A stretch of DNA of 31,949 nucleotides, from positions 98,641-130,589 of the forward strand of contig DMOI01000054.1 in the NCBI GenBank assembly GCA_003452395.1, given 5' to 3'. Every line of letters begins with the position of its first letter. The stretch's first letter is position 1. This document shows, in pieces, positions 25,570-31,949 of the stretch. A program made the position numbers and the translations under genes. The notes under the pieces were generated by a model, which saw only the letters and a program-made list of their open reading frames with translations, ran no database searches and was not told the DNA's origin. The stretch comes from Clostridiales bacterium. Lineage in GTDB: Bacteria; Bacillota; Clostridia; Lachnospirales; UBA12420.

Positions 25570-25777
25570 CAAAACACCTCCCATATTATTTGATATTTAA
25601 ATTTCATACATTATTAACAGTCGTGGTTTTGTATTTATTAATTGCCATTTCAAATTATTCTTGTGATACCACAAATGAGATAAAAGGTAGCGTAAAACTA
25701 AATAATTAATTCGTTCTTCGATTAATTATAATCATTTGCTCGATTTTTGTCAAGGTTAAATTTTTTCAAAATTCCCC

Positions 25778-25806
25778 TTGTCAACTACTATTTTTTATGC
25801 TATACT
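25778..25806 (+). promoter_or_regulatory. Predicted sigma-A promoter for tRNA-Leu
   Basis: TTGTCA, a 17-nt spacer and TATACT at 25801-25806. It is 29 nt upstream of the tRNA-like fragment at 25835 and about 154 nt upstream of the complete tRNA. Confidence 0.75.
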
Positions 25807-25834
25807 TATGAAGTAACTATTGTAGTTTCCACTT

Positions 25835-25855
25835 GCCGAAGTGGTGGAACTGGCA
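25835..25855 (+). pseudogene. Truncated copy of the tRNA-Leu 5' end
   Basis: These 21 nt are identical to the first 21 nt of the complete tRNA-Leu at 25960-25980 and then stop matching. No anticodon or T-arm follows before the real gene. It stands at the normal distance from the promoter and looks like the original gene start, separated from the rest by a 104-nt insert (25856-25959). The insert has a hairpin AATTTCG/CGAAATT (25870-25890). Confidence 0.9.
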
Positions 25856-25959
25856 TAAGCAGAGAAGCTAATTTCGTGTTTTTCGAAATTTGACTGAATC
25901 GCTTAGTTAAAACCAATTCACTTAAGAAAATATTCATGATTGGACAAACAATACACTGC

Positions 25960-26043
25960 GCCGAAGTGGTGGAACTGGCAGACGCGCTGGACTCAAAATC
26001 CAGTGTCCGCGAGGACGTACGGGTTCGATTCCCGTTTTCGGCA
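25960..26043 (+). tRNA. tRNA-Leu (anticodon CAA)
   Basis: 84 nt, type II. The acceptor stem GCCGAAG pairs with TTTCGGC, and the discriminator is A26043. The anticodon stem CTGGA/TCCAG encloses CTCAAAA with anticodon CAA at 25994-25996 (reads UUG). A long variable arm (GTCCGCGAGGAC) and the T-arm CGGGTTCGATTCCCG complete it. CCA is not encoded. A terminator follows at once. Its 3' end is the probable integration site of the element on the right. Confidence 0.97.
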
Positions 26044-26048
26044 TGCTA

Positions 26049-26093
26049 AAAAAGCTAGTAAATACAAGGGTTTCCTTGGTTTACTAGCTTTTT
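26049..26093 (+). terminator. Intrinsic terminator of tRNA-Leu
   Basis: AAAAAGCTAGTAAA / TTTACTAGCTTTTT, 14 bp, with an inner hairpin CAAGG/CCTTG, followed by five T. It begins 5 nt after the tRNA. Confidence 0.92.
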
Positions 26094-26108
26094 GATTTTA
26101 GTCCAGCG

Positions 26109-26148
26109 ATTGGCTACCATAGCCAATAGTAGCCAATGGAAAGCCAAA
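26109..26148. repeat. Phased TAGCCAAT repeats, possible recombinase arm sites
   Basis: One inverted copy ATTGGCTA (26109-26116) and three direct copies: TAGCCAAT at 26120, TAGCCAAT at 26130 and the degenerate AAGCCAAA at 26141. The direct copies are 10-11 nt apart, one helical turn. They lie 66-105 nt from the tRNA 3' end. Confidence 0.6.
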
Positions 26149-26168
26149 GATTTTTACTTGAAACCATT

Positions 26169-26196
26169 TTAAAAGAGCCATTGCTGGCTCCTTTAA
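26169..26196 (-). terminator. Intrinsic terminator, element hairpin copy 1
   Basis: TTAAAAGAGCCA, loop TTGC, TGGCTCCTTTAA. On the minus strand all 12 pairs form with one G-U and a T-rich tail follows. It is 103 nt beyond the stop codon of the HTH gene at 26299. Near-identical to the hairpin at 27902-27929. Confidence 0.75.
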
Positions 26197-26298
26197 GTTG
26201 TACTGCATATATGCCCATTCAGCCGTTTCATTATCACTATGCCTACATTTGTATATTTTTTAACTATCAAAAGAGGGCAAAACCCAGGTTATCATTAT

Positions 26299-27003
26299 TC
26301 ATTGTTCTGCATCCTCGTAAAACTGTTCATAGTATTTAGTATCATTTAATAGTTCTACTACTTTTTCAGGCTCAGAATGCGCTGATTCCAGCAACTCCCT
26401 CGCTTCTTCCAAATGACCAAGCTCTTGCTTAAGTTCTCCTATTCTTGTACGCACATTCCGCTCGTTCCCCCTTGCTTTTTTCCATATTTCATAAGGTAAA
26501 TCAATTATTTTATTATTTGTATTATCGATGTTTATTATATTATTAATTCCTGCATTACAACTAGAATCGACATACTTGAGTTCATCTTCATTTATTGAGT
26601 TCTCATCACTTTTATCTATCGGTACTTTTATTTCTTTCGCGTTACCCCCGTGATTGCCATTACAAATATTCGGAGGGGTTACACGTCCTTGTTTTTCCGC
26701 CACATTGAATTCCTTTACAATTTGCGAAAGCTTACCTTTCCCTCTTGCAGTACTTCCATCACCCAATGTTTTCAAAATAGTGGAGCAACAATTGGCTATT
26801 GAGCCACCAACTGAAAAACCTAAAATTTTTGCTATCTCCTCATTTTCTTTTTCCAGTATATACTTATAATATATTATTTCATAATATTTATTCTGTTGCA
26901 GACTTATGATTTGTTCTCCCTTTATCTTTGACCGCCATAATTGCGACATTAATACGTTTCTAATCAGACTTTTTTTATCTCCTATTTTTTCCTCTATTTC
27001 CAC
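26299..27003 (-). CDS. HTH (sigma region 4-like) protein, 234 aa
   Basis: I do not recognise a named family. Residues about 40-85 (YYEIIYYKYILEKENEEIAK, then ILGFSVGGSIANCC) resemble the sigma-70 region 4 type helix-turn-helix of phage and element regulators. A polar linker with many N, D and S follows (about 115-180), then a C-terminal helical part rich in E and K (WKKARGNERNVRTRIGEL to LLESAHSEPEKVVELL) with coiled-coil character. A DNA-binding regulator is the best guess. The start is the GTG at 27003 with AAAGGAG 10 nt upstream; an ATG in this region is followed by TAA. It is 118 nt downstream of the gene at 27122. Confidence 0.7.
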   Translation of the reverse strand: MEIEEKIGDKKSLIRNVLMSQLWRSKIKGEQIISLQQNKYYEIIYYKYILEKENEEIAKILGFSVGGSIANCCSTILKTLGDGSTARGKGKLSQIVKEFNVAEKQGRVTPPNICNGNHGGNAKEIKVPIDKSDENSINEDELKYVDSSCNAGINNIINIDNTNNKIIDLPYEIWKKARGNERNVRTRIGELKQELGHLEEARELLESAHSEPEKVVELLNDTKYYEQFYEDAEQ

Positions 27004-27044
27004 TTTACATCTACTCCTTTTCCCAATTCCAGTAACATCATGAA

Positions 27045-27120
27045 TACCTAATTCATTGTCGTTATTCGCTACGTTACCGTCGAGCCATTATATAGCTATA
27101 ACTATAAGATTAATTAGGTA
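27045..27120. repeat. 9-bp inverted repeat pair upstream of the HTH gene
   Basis: TACCTAATT (27045-27053) and AATTAGGTA (27112-27120) are exact complements 58 nt apart; TATAGCTATA (27091-27100) is palindromic between them. The pair fills the gap between the genes at 27122 and 27003. It could be an operator loop or RNA structure. Confidence 0.4.
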
Positions 27121-27121
27121 C

Positions 27122-27766
27122 CTATACAGTTAATACTTCTGCTTTTGGTTCTACAGTTTGTTCTGCACCTTCAATAAATAATTTCATTTCTTCATCTGTA
27201 TAAGTTACTACTGCATCTGCATGTTCAGCCAGAGAAATAGCCAAATCCATGTTGTTTAATTTTTGCCCTTTTATCTCTATTTCCTTTTTCGGTAGTACTT
27301 CTGAGTCTAAATTACCAAATTCAACATTCACTTCACTATCGTTATTATAAACATCAATGAATGCATATGAAAACACTACTTCAGGCTTTTTACCACAAGG
27401 TACAGTATACTTAGCAGCTGATACCTCATCCTCGTAGCAATATGTACTCCATACTTCACCATTTTTTGAATAGAGCATTCCATATTCATCTTCTAATACT
27501 ATGTTTCCATTCTCTTCTTTAAATTTATAAAATTCTTGTATGTTTCTCCATTGCAAATTATATACTCTATCATTTAAGTCGTCTGGAAAATCTACTTTTT
27601 CCAACGATTGAAAATTTTCATTAGCTCCTACTAAATATAAAATGCTTTTCATCATCTTTACATGTGCTACCCTATCGTATTCTCCATGATTATTTCTAAC
27701 ATCCTTAGTGTATAATTCAAACATGTTTTCCAACAACTCAACCTTTGCTGATTTGTCCTTATTCAT
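27122..27766 (-). CDS. Unknown acidic protein, 214 aa
   Basis: I do not recognise this protein. It is acidic and soluble with no signal peptide or membrane helix. The first third is helical (KSAKVELLENMFELYTKDV). The middle has a beta-like stretch with aromatic residues (YGMLYSKNGEVWSTYCYEDE) and three cysteines or fewer. The C-terminal third ends with YTDEEMKLFIEGAEQ and a flexible tail. The ATG at 27766 follows GGGAGG. A perfect consensus promoter lies 60-90 nt upstream, so it is probably highly expressed. It lies between the recombinase and the HTH gene and is likely cargo or a regulator of the element. Confidence 0.75.
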   Translation of the reverse strand: MNKDKSAKVELLENMFELYTKDVRNNHGEYDRVAHVKMMKSILYLVGANENFQSLEKVDFPDDLNDRVYNLQWRNIQEFYKFKEENGNIVLEDEYGMLYSKNGEVWSTYCYEDEVSAAKYTVPCGKKPEVVFSYAFIDVYNNDSEVNVEFGNLDSEVLPKKEIEIKGQKLNNMDLAISLAEHADAVVTYTDEEMKLFIEGAEQTVEPKAEVLTV

Positions 27767-27823
27767 AAGTAAAGCCTCCCTCGTAAAGTAACATATAACT
27801 TTCTAAAATAATATATTCTCCCT

Positions 27824-27852
27824 ATTATATCCTATTTTTTCCATCCTGTCAA
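27824..27852 (-). promoter_or_regulatory. Perfect consensus sigma-A promoter
   Basis: TTGACA (27852-27847), a 17-nt spacer, TATAAT (27829-27824) on the minus strand. Transcription would start about 50 nt before the ATG at 27766. Confidence 0.85.
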
Positions 27853-27901
27853 TTCGTTCATGGAAATTAATTTACATTTTTCAACATAGTTTTCAATATT
27901 T

Positions 27902-27929
27902 TTAAAAGAGCCATCTCTGGCTCTCTTAA
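27902..27929 (-). terminator. Intrinsic terminator of the recombinase gene, hairpin copy 2
   Basis: TTAAAAGAGCCA, loop TCTC, TGGCTCTCTTAA, one G-U on the minus strand, then a T run. It starts 16 nt past the stop codon. Same sequence family as 26169-26196. Confidence 0.8.
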
Positions 27930-27944
27930 GTTATCCCTTATATC

Positions 27945-29525
27945 TTACGCTACCTTCTTACCCCTACTACCTCCCGCTTTCTTGCTAATGTACTCCCTAC
28001 TTGCATTTGTAACATCTTCCCCATTCACGTTATTATAAATCGTCATTACCATAGTCAAGTCAGTATCACCCATCATAAGTGCTGCAGTTTTGGGGTCTAC
28101 GCCACTTTTTATTAAATTAGTACAGAACGTATGACGAAATTTATAAAAGTTATATTGCTTATCGACAAGTCCATTCTTTCTTATATAATCTTTATACTTC
28201 TGTGAATAATGCTCTCCCTGCTTTAGCTTGCCATCAAGTCCTGTAAATATATAATCTGTCGTTTTATTTTTTCGTTTGTTTTCAACCATCTTGCTATTAG
28301 ACTCTATCTCTTTTTTCCAGTCCAGTATCGCATCGATAGTGCTGTCTTGCATTACCAGTGTTCGGTGAACTATATTTACATTTTTTTCAGTCTCATTTTT
28401 AAGCCCTTTAACTATGACTCTACGCTTACTTTCACATTTATTTTCTATATCAATGTCATGTTCATAACTGATGGCTTTATTAATATCGACAGTTTTATTT
28501 TTGAAATTTATGTCGCTAAACCTTATAGCTATACTTTCACCCGGTCTAACTCCAGTATCAATATGTATTCGCACTAACGCGTTTAGTATTTTACTATCTT
28601 TCACTACTTCCAGAACTTCCTCAATCTCTTGTTCAGTCAGTGCTTTGTACGGGTCTTCTTTTAATTTGTTGCTTTTTGGTTCTTTAATCTTTTTTGAAAA
28701 GTCCTTTAGTAATAATTCCTGTTCTTCAGCTTCTCTTATCATGATTTGTAATAAGTTATAAAGCTTATGTATGACGCTTTGAGCATAGAATCCATTTTTA
28801 TGTTTTTTATTTGTGAACTTGTACAAAAACTCTTGGCAAGACTCTTTATCAATCTCACTAATGCATTCATTCCCCATATCAGCTTCGATATGTCTGCCTG
28901 CTAAGATATAACACATAACAGACCTTGGTTTCTTTATTTTCGCTCTGGCTTCTAACACTTTATTTAAGAACTCTCTTACGCTCATGTTCTTGTTTACATA
29001 TTTCTTCACTGAAGCTTTATCTTTCATTGCTTCCTTTTCCTTAATTAACTGCTTCAGCTTTTTTTCAGCCTCTTTCCTACTACTGCCAGCTTGAATCACT
29101 TTTCTGTTTCGTTTGCCTTCTTCATTTGTTCCATTACTTAGGGCTATGCACCATATATTTTTCTTTTTATCAAAATACACTGACCCCTCGCCTTTTTCTT
29201 TCTTTGGCATCATATACACCTCCCCATAAATATTTCCTTGTGGGTAGCCATTATAACGCTGATTCCCAGAAGATGCAAGGCTTTTTGGCATCTTTTCTTC
29301 ATTTATTTTATCCCCTCCACATAGGAATACAGCTAGATCCAAACTTCTCACTAACGTATCATTTCCTACACTCATCGAGTCCAATTTTCCACTACTAATG
29401 AGCTTCTCTACTACCACTGTACTAACCCCCACATAATTTGCTACATCTTCTAAAGATAGTAGCTTCCTTCCTTTTATTGTTTCTTCGATTTTTTCAAGCG
29501 TTGCTTGAATTAAATTTCTGTCCAT
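27945..29525 (-). CDS. Tyrosine recombinase (integrase) with N-terminal HTH
   Basis: 526 aa. Residues about 20-70 form an excisionase/MerR-type helix-turn-helix (SLEDVANYVGVSTVVVEKLI), which is unusual in an integrase. Residues about 105-165 are the arm-type DNA-binding domain (GEGSVYFDKKKNIWCIALSN). A core-binding helical domain follows (about 180-290), then the catalytic domain (about 300-505). R327 (GVRPGES), R464 (FRHTF) and the nucleophile Y497 (TIYNNV) are present. The usual histidine of HxxR is Y461, and the GH of box III is GD with D487. The ATG at 29525 follows GAGGAG. Its proximity to tRNA-Leu and the phased repeats supports site-specific integration there. It stands alone with its own terminator. 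Confidence 0.92.
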   Translation of the reverse strand: MDRNLIQATLEKIEETIKGRKLLSLEDVANYVGVSTVVVEKLISSGKLDSMSVGNDTLVRSLDLAVFLCGGDKINEEKMPKSLASSGNQRYNGYPQGNIYGEVYMMPKKEKGEGSVYFDKKKNIWCIALSNGTNEEGKRNRKVIQAGSSRKEAEKKLKQLIKEKEAMKDKASVKKYVNKNMSVREFLNKVLEARAKIKKPRSVMCYILAGRHIEADMGNECISEIDKESCQEFLYKFTNKKHKNGFYAQSVIHKLYNLLQIMIREAEEQELLLKDFSKKIKEPKSNKLKEDPYKALTEQEIEEVLEVVKDSKILNALVRIHIDTGVRPGESIAIRFSDINFKNKTVDINKAISYEHDIDIENKCESKRRVIVKGLKNETEKNVNIVHRTLVMQDSTIDAILDWKKEIESNSKMVENKRKNKTTDYIFTGLDGKLKQGEHYSQKYKDYIRKNGLVDKQYNFYKFRHTFCTNLIKSGVDPKTAALMMGDTDLTMVMTIYNNVNGEDVTNASREYISKKAGGSRGKKVA

Positions 29526-30408
29526 AATTGGCACACTCCTCTTTTTGATTTTTTACTTATGCCAATTTATAGGAGCACGCCGCTTATATACGGGGGGAGT
29601 TGGTCGTTTTCTTTTTCTCGTCTCGAAAATGCATAACATGCCCTATTACAGCTACATTTTCTGCATTTTTATTATTTATTTTTGTTTATAGATATACTGC
29701 TGATGATTTTCTTACTAGTCCGTTACCCGCCACAAATAATTTAATAAACACTCATCCATTAAACTATTTATATATGCTCTCTCTGATTTTCTTCTGGTTT
29801 CTCATCAAAGCCCATTATCATTTTTTTTAGGTATCGTATTGTTACAAAAATAATTTGTCTAAAGTTTTATATCTAATTTCAGCCCCAACATATTTATTTT
29901 TGCTACTACTCATATATTTTTTCTAATAAGCTCATTTTTTCCATGTTTTACATGCTTTCGGGGCAAAAAAATATGCCTTTCATTTTCTGGCAGTCCTGGA
30001 GTTACATTTCACCATTACTTAATTGTAGTTCAGAGTCAAAATTTCATACTTTTATTTAGGCATTTTGAGTTACTAATTTTTTACTATGGTGTCACATACT
30101 TTTGTTTTTCAAGTTTCATAGCCCATTTGCTTATACAACTTGCTTTTGCCATTGTATTCATCTTTACCAACTAGTCTTTATAATGCTATGAAAACACATC
30201 TTTACCTACAAAAAACCTTATATTTGACGTTCAATTTTTTTCTAGATGTAAAATTCATTCTGAACAAGCTCCACTTGTTAATAACTAGTACTAATCATGC
30301 AAGCTTTCTATTGTGCATTTCAGTCTTCTAGATACAATCTTCAACTTCATCGGCGGCACCTTTAAGTACATCTCAACTTACACACATAGACTTACTATCA
30401 AACTGCAT
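29526..30408. other. Gene-poor interval of the element
   Basis: About 880 nt with no convincing gene on either strand. An imperfect inverted pair TTGGCA / TGCCAA lies at 29527-29563, between the recombinase ribosome site and its probable promoter. A short minus-strand open frame of about 41 codons (29587-29711) ends against two adjacent stops and has no start. The plus-strand frames here are AT-rich with no ribosome sites. This looks like decayed or non-coding DNA. Confidence 0.5.
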
Positions 30409-30415
30409 AAAAAAA

Positions 30416-30439
30416 AGACGAACAAGCTTTAATTCGCCT
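30416..30439 (-). terminator. Intrinsic terminator downstream of the 271-aa gene
   Basis: AGACGAA (30416-30422) pairs with TTCGCCT (30433-30439); on the minus strand all pairs form with one G-U. Eight T follow on the minus strand. It lies 60 nt past the stop codon. Confidence 0.7.
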
Positions 30440-30498
30440 GTACCGTCTCCCACTATTTCTATTGCCATTACTTTGTACTATTGTTCATTACCTACAAG

Positions 30499-31314
30499 TT
30501 AAACCTTTATCGTAAAATAGTGTTCTCTCACTGCAAAGTCCCAAATCATTTCAATTGCTTGATATTTCGTTAAATATTTACTAATACGTTTTCCATTATA
30601 TATTTCTATTTGTACCAGCGTTAGTGCATTTAGGATTGAATCAGCTTCTACTCGTTCTATAGGTTCAGCAAAGGTTTCTTTCGTTGTTTTAATATCCTCT
30701 ACGTTTACAATCGCATACTCGTCTATCGCATAAACATATGGCATATACCACATATTTTCGCCACCAATTTTTAACCATCTCTCCATTAATTTATTTTTAC
30801 TGTAACCGTCTTTATATATATCTTCCGGCATATGCATAGCTTTATAAACTAATGTCGCAAACTCCCATCGTGTTACCATTTTATGCCCGTCAAAGTTTGC
30901 CGTTACTGCTCGCACATCAAGTCTTGGGTCTAAACACAGTCCATAATATATAGCCATCGCAGCCTTATATAGATACCCTTTATTAGTTTCTTGTATCGCT
31001 ATGTCACCATACTGTTGTTTCATTAAATTGCTTAAACTTGCTTGTATAGACGCATTTCTTAATTTTTCATATATCTTTTCGTCCGCTATGGCTTCCCAAA
31101 AACATCTGTTCTTGCCATTAGGGTAGAGTATGCCTAATTTCTTGTTTTTTATCTCTTTCGTTTCAAATATCTCGTCAACGCCTTTACGGAGGTAATAGCA
31201 ACTCTCTTGCTTGTCTATTTCAAATAAACACAGTTTATTCTCATATCCATTTATATATTTTGGAGTAACACCTGGTAACCCTACCTGTATATCCATATAA
31301 CTAATCGGTGCCAT
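30499..31314 (-). CDS. Unknown protein with SLH-like segment, 271 aa
   Basis: I cannot name this protein. It has no signal peptide or membrane helix. The N-terminal half includes LPGVTPKYINGYENKLCLFE, aromatic residues and a cysteine pair. In the second half VTRWEFATLVYKAM, followed by WYMPYVYAIDEYAIV, resembles an SLH repeat (VTRAEFAxLLxRAL...WYxPYVxxAxxxGIV), but the glycine-aspartate-rich turn is missing and there is no secretion signal. The start is the ATG at 31314, where GAAGGTG is well placed; a GTG at 31323 is inside that site. It overlaps the upstream gene by 14 nt, which suggests translational coupling. Confidence 0.75.
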   Translation of the reverse strand: MAPISYMDIQVGLPGVTPKYINGYENKLCLFEIDKQESCYYLRKGVDEIFETKEIKNKKLGILYPNGKNRCFWEAIADEKIYEKLRNASIQASLSNLMKQQYGDIAIQETNKGYLYKAAMAIYYGLCLDPRLDVRAVTANFDGHKMVTRWEFATLVYKAMHMPEDIYKDGYSKNKLMERWLKIGGENMWYMPYVYAIDEYAIVNVEDIKTTKETFAEPIERVEADSILNALTLVQIEIYNGKRISKYLTKYQAIEMIWDFAVREHYFTIKV

Positions 31315-31897
31315 TATTTTCACCTTCTAGTAGCATCATCAAATACTTTTTTCTCTCCAAGTCCACTCCACTAAGTACATTGCTAGCAATTATGTATTTG
31401 CAATAGCCAACAGCTTTTTCATCTAGGTTCTCAGTTATATATTTCATATGTAACTTTAAGTAAGGCTTTATAGTTTGTAAGAAGTCCGTAAAGTCTTCGT
31501 CCGTTAGTTCTGTTGCCATTTCAGGCTCTGGGAATTTCAATACTATGCTGCCACATAGTAACCCCGAGTTATTGGAGTACTTGACCATTGCTTCCACAAG
31601 CCTCTTTTCATAGTTATCTAGGTTTGTATCAGTGTATTCTAAAATATCAACTAGTATTTTCTCCCCAAACACCTGCTCTAGTCGTTCTTTGTCGCGCCAT
31701 ATTATAGTTTGGATTGCTGATTTTCCCCAGCCCTTTCCCTGTTTTTGTAGCTTCTCGCATACTCCCCGAATGGTTATCCACCTATCAGAAACGTACAGTT
31801 TAAACGCCTCTCGTGTAAATTTTCCATTAAGTACGACATCTAGAAATAAACGTAATAGCCTCAGTCTTCTACTGCTTATGTTCTGCTTGGCTGTCAA
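31301..31897 (-). CDS. Unknown protein, 198 aa, possible HTH
   Basis: I do not recognise it. The N-terminus is basic (KQNISSRRLRLLRLFLDVVL). Residues about 35-75 (WITIRGVCEKLQKQGKGWGK then SAIQTIIWRDKERLEQVFG) have a helix-turn-helix-like pattern, followed by a helical acidic remainder. The start is uncertain: TTG at 31897 has a poor ribosome site (AGGGG 2 nt away) and no ATG is nearby before an in-frame TAA at about 31936. The gene may be initiated at a CTG or damaged at its 5' end. Its stop overlaps the next gene by 14 nt, so the two form a unit that may begin outside the window. Confidence 0.65.
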   Translation of the reverse strand: MTAKQNISSRRLRLLRLFLDVVLNGKFTREAFKLYVSDRWITIRGVCEKLQKQGKGWGKSAIQTIIWRDKERLEQVFGEKILVDILEYTDTNLDNYEKRLVEAMVKYSNNSGLLCGSIVLKFPEPEMATELTDEDFTDFLQTIKPYLKLHMKYITENLDEKAVGYCKYIIASNVLSGVDLERKKYLMMLLEGENNGTD

Positions 31898-31949
31898 ACC
31901 CCTAGGTGCTTCCAGTATCTCCCCATCTGTAGATTAGCACATTATTTTA

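Larger units (their letters stand above)
26044..31949. mobile_element. Probable integrated element at tRNA-Leu, right end outside window
   Basis: The region starts at the tRNA-Leu 3' end and carries phased repeats, a tyrosine recombinase, and genes without recognisable housekeeping role. It also includes a long sparse interval. I found no second copy of the tRNA 3' end in the window, so attR must lie further right or the element has decayed. The extent is an inference. Confidence 0.55.

Noticed and set aside
25835..25959. A second tRNA gene or a tRNA with intron before tRNA-Leu
   Set aside because: Only the first 21 nt match; there is no anticodon arm or T-arm, and the following gene is complete, which an intron would not give.
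29584..29800. Minus-strand frame that looked like a decayed gene
   Set aside because: Two adjacent stops divide it into stretches of about 28 and 41 codons, with no start codon in the longer; this is not significant in such AT-rich sequence.
29600..29830. Plus-strand open frame of 76 codons upstream of the recombinase
   Set aside because: It starts at a TTG with no spaced ribosome site and its composition is that of AT-rich noncoding DNA.
38..31314. The shared GLPGVT string in the 139-aa protein and in the 271-aa element protein
   Set aside because: The flanking sequences do not match and six residues can coincide by chance.
1..31949. CRISPR array, T-box or riboswitch
   Set aside because: No regularly spaced long direct repeats and no recognisable T-box or riboswitch core were found in any gap.

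Overview
The window looks like chromosome from a low-GC, spore-forming, motile member of the Clostridia. The evidence is strong AT bias, a SpoIIID gene, an SLH-domain surface protein, motAB, a chemoreceptor and the secA-prfB pair. A finer placement is not possible from sequence reading alone. Almost every gene is on the minus strand. The exceptions are one small PH-domain membrane protein and a tRNA-Leu.

Layout from left to right. (1) 38-1491 holds an unrecognised 139-aa gene, the tmRNA gene ssrA (tag ADNNLAYAA) and smpB, which ends 6 nt from the tmRNA 5' end, so both trans-translation partners are adjacent. (2) 1571-4920 holds a secreted HExxH protein with three SLH repeats, a membrane DUF116 protein and the plus-strand PH-domain gene, which lies between two perfect palindromes. 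(3) 4943-10378 holds motB and motA (own promoter), prfB with the RF2 programmed +1 frameshift, and secA. (4) 10492-14204 holds a Yip1-like membrane protein, a methyl-accepting chemotaxis protein and a DUF4015-type putative glycoside hydrolase. (5) 14425-20469 is a cell-envelope cluster: GT4 glycosyltransferase, hexapeptide acyltransferase, a secreted small protein, a 902-aa NAGPA-type phosphodiester glycosidase and an LCP ligase whose promoter can be seen. (6) 20597-22649 holds spoIIID and RNase J. (7) 22927-25569 holds a SIMPL-domain lipoprotein/secreted protein, a DUF4349 membrane protein with an anti-sigma-like N-terminus, and an ECF sigma factor overlapping it by 17 nt.

At 25778-26043 a tRNA-Leu(CAA) gene is preceded by a 21-nt exact copy of its own 5' end, with the consensus promoter upstream of that copy. 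From the tRNA 3' end to the right edge the content changes to an integrated element. It has helically phased repeats next to the tRNA, an HTH protein, an unknown protein behind a perfect consensus promoter, a tyrosine recombinase with unusual catalytic substitutions, about 0.97 kb without a convincing gene, and two overlapping genes of unknown function. The right end of the element is not in the window.

Several systems are standard: trans-translation, motility stator, Sec/RF2 and RNase J. The parts I find least explained are the ECF sigma/DUF4349/SIMPL unit, the tRNA-Leu scar, the element with its divergent recombinase, and several small repeat families (heptad repeats, a REP-like GGGGACGG hairpin, and paired element hairpins). 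I saw no CRISPR array, riboswitch or recognised defence system.
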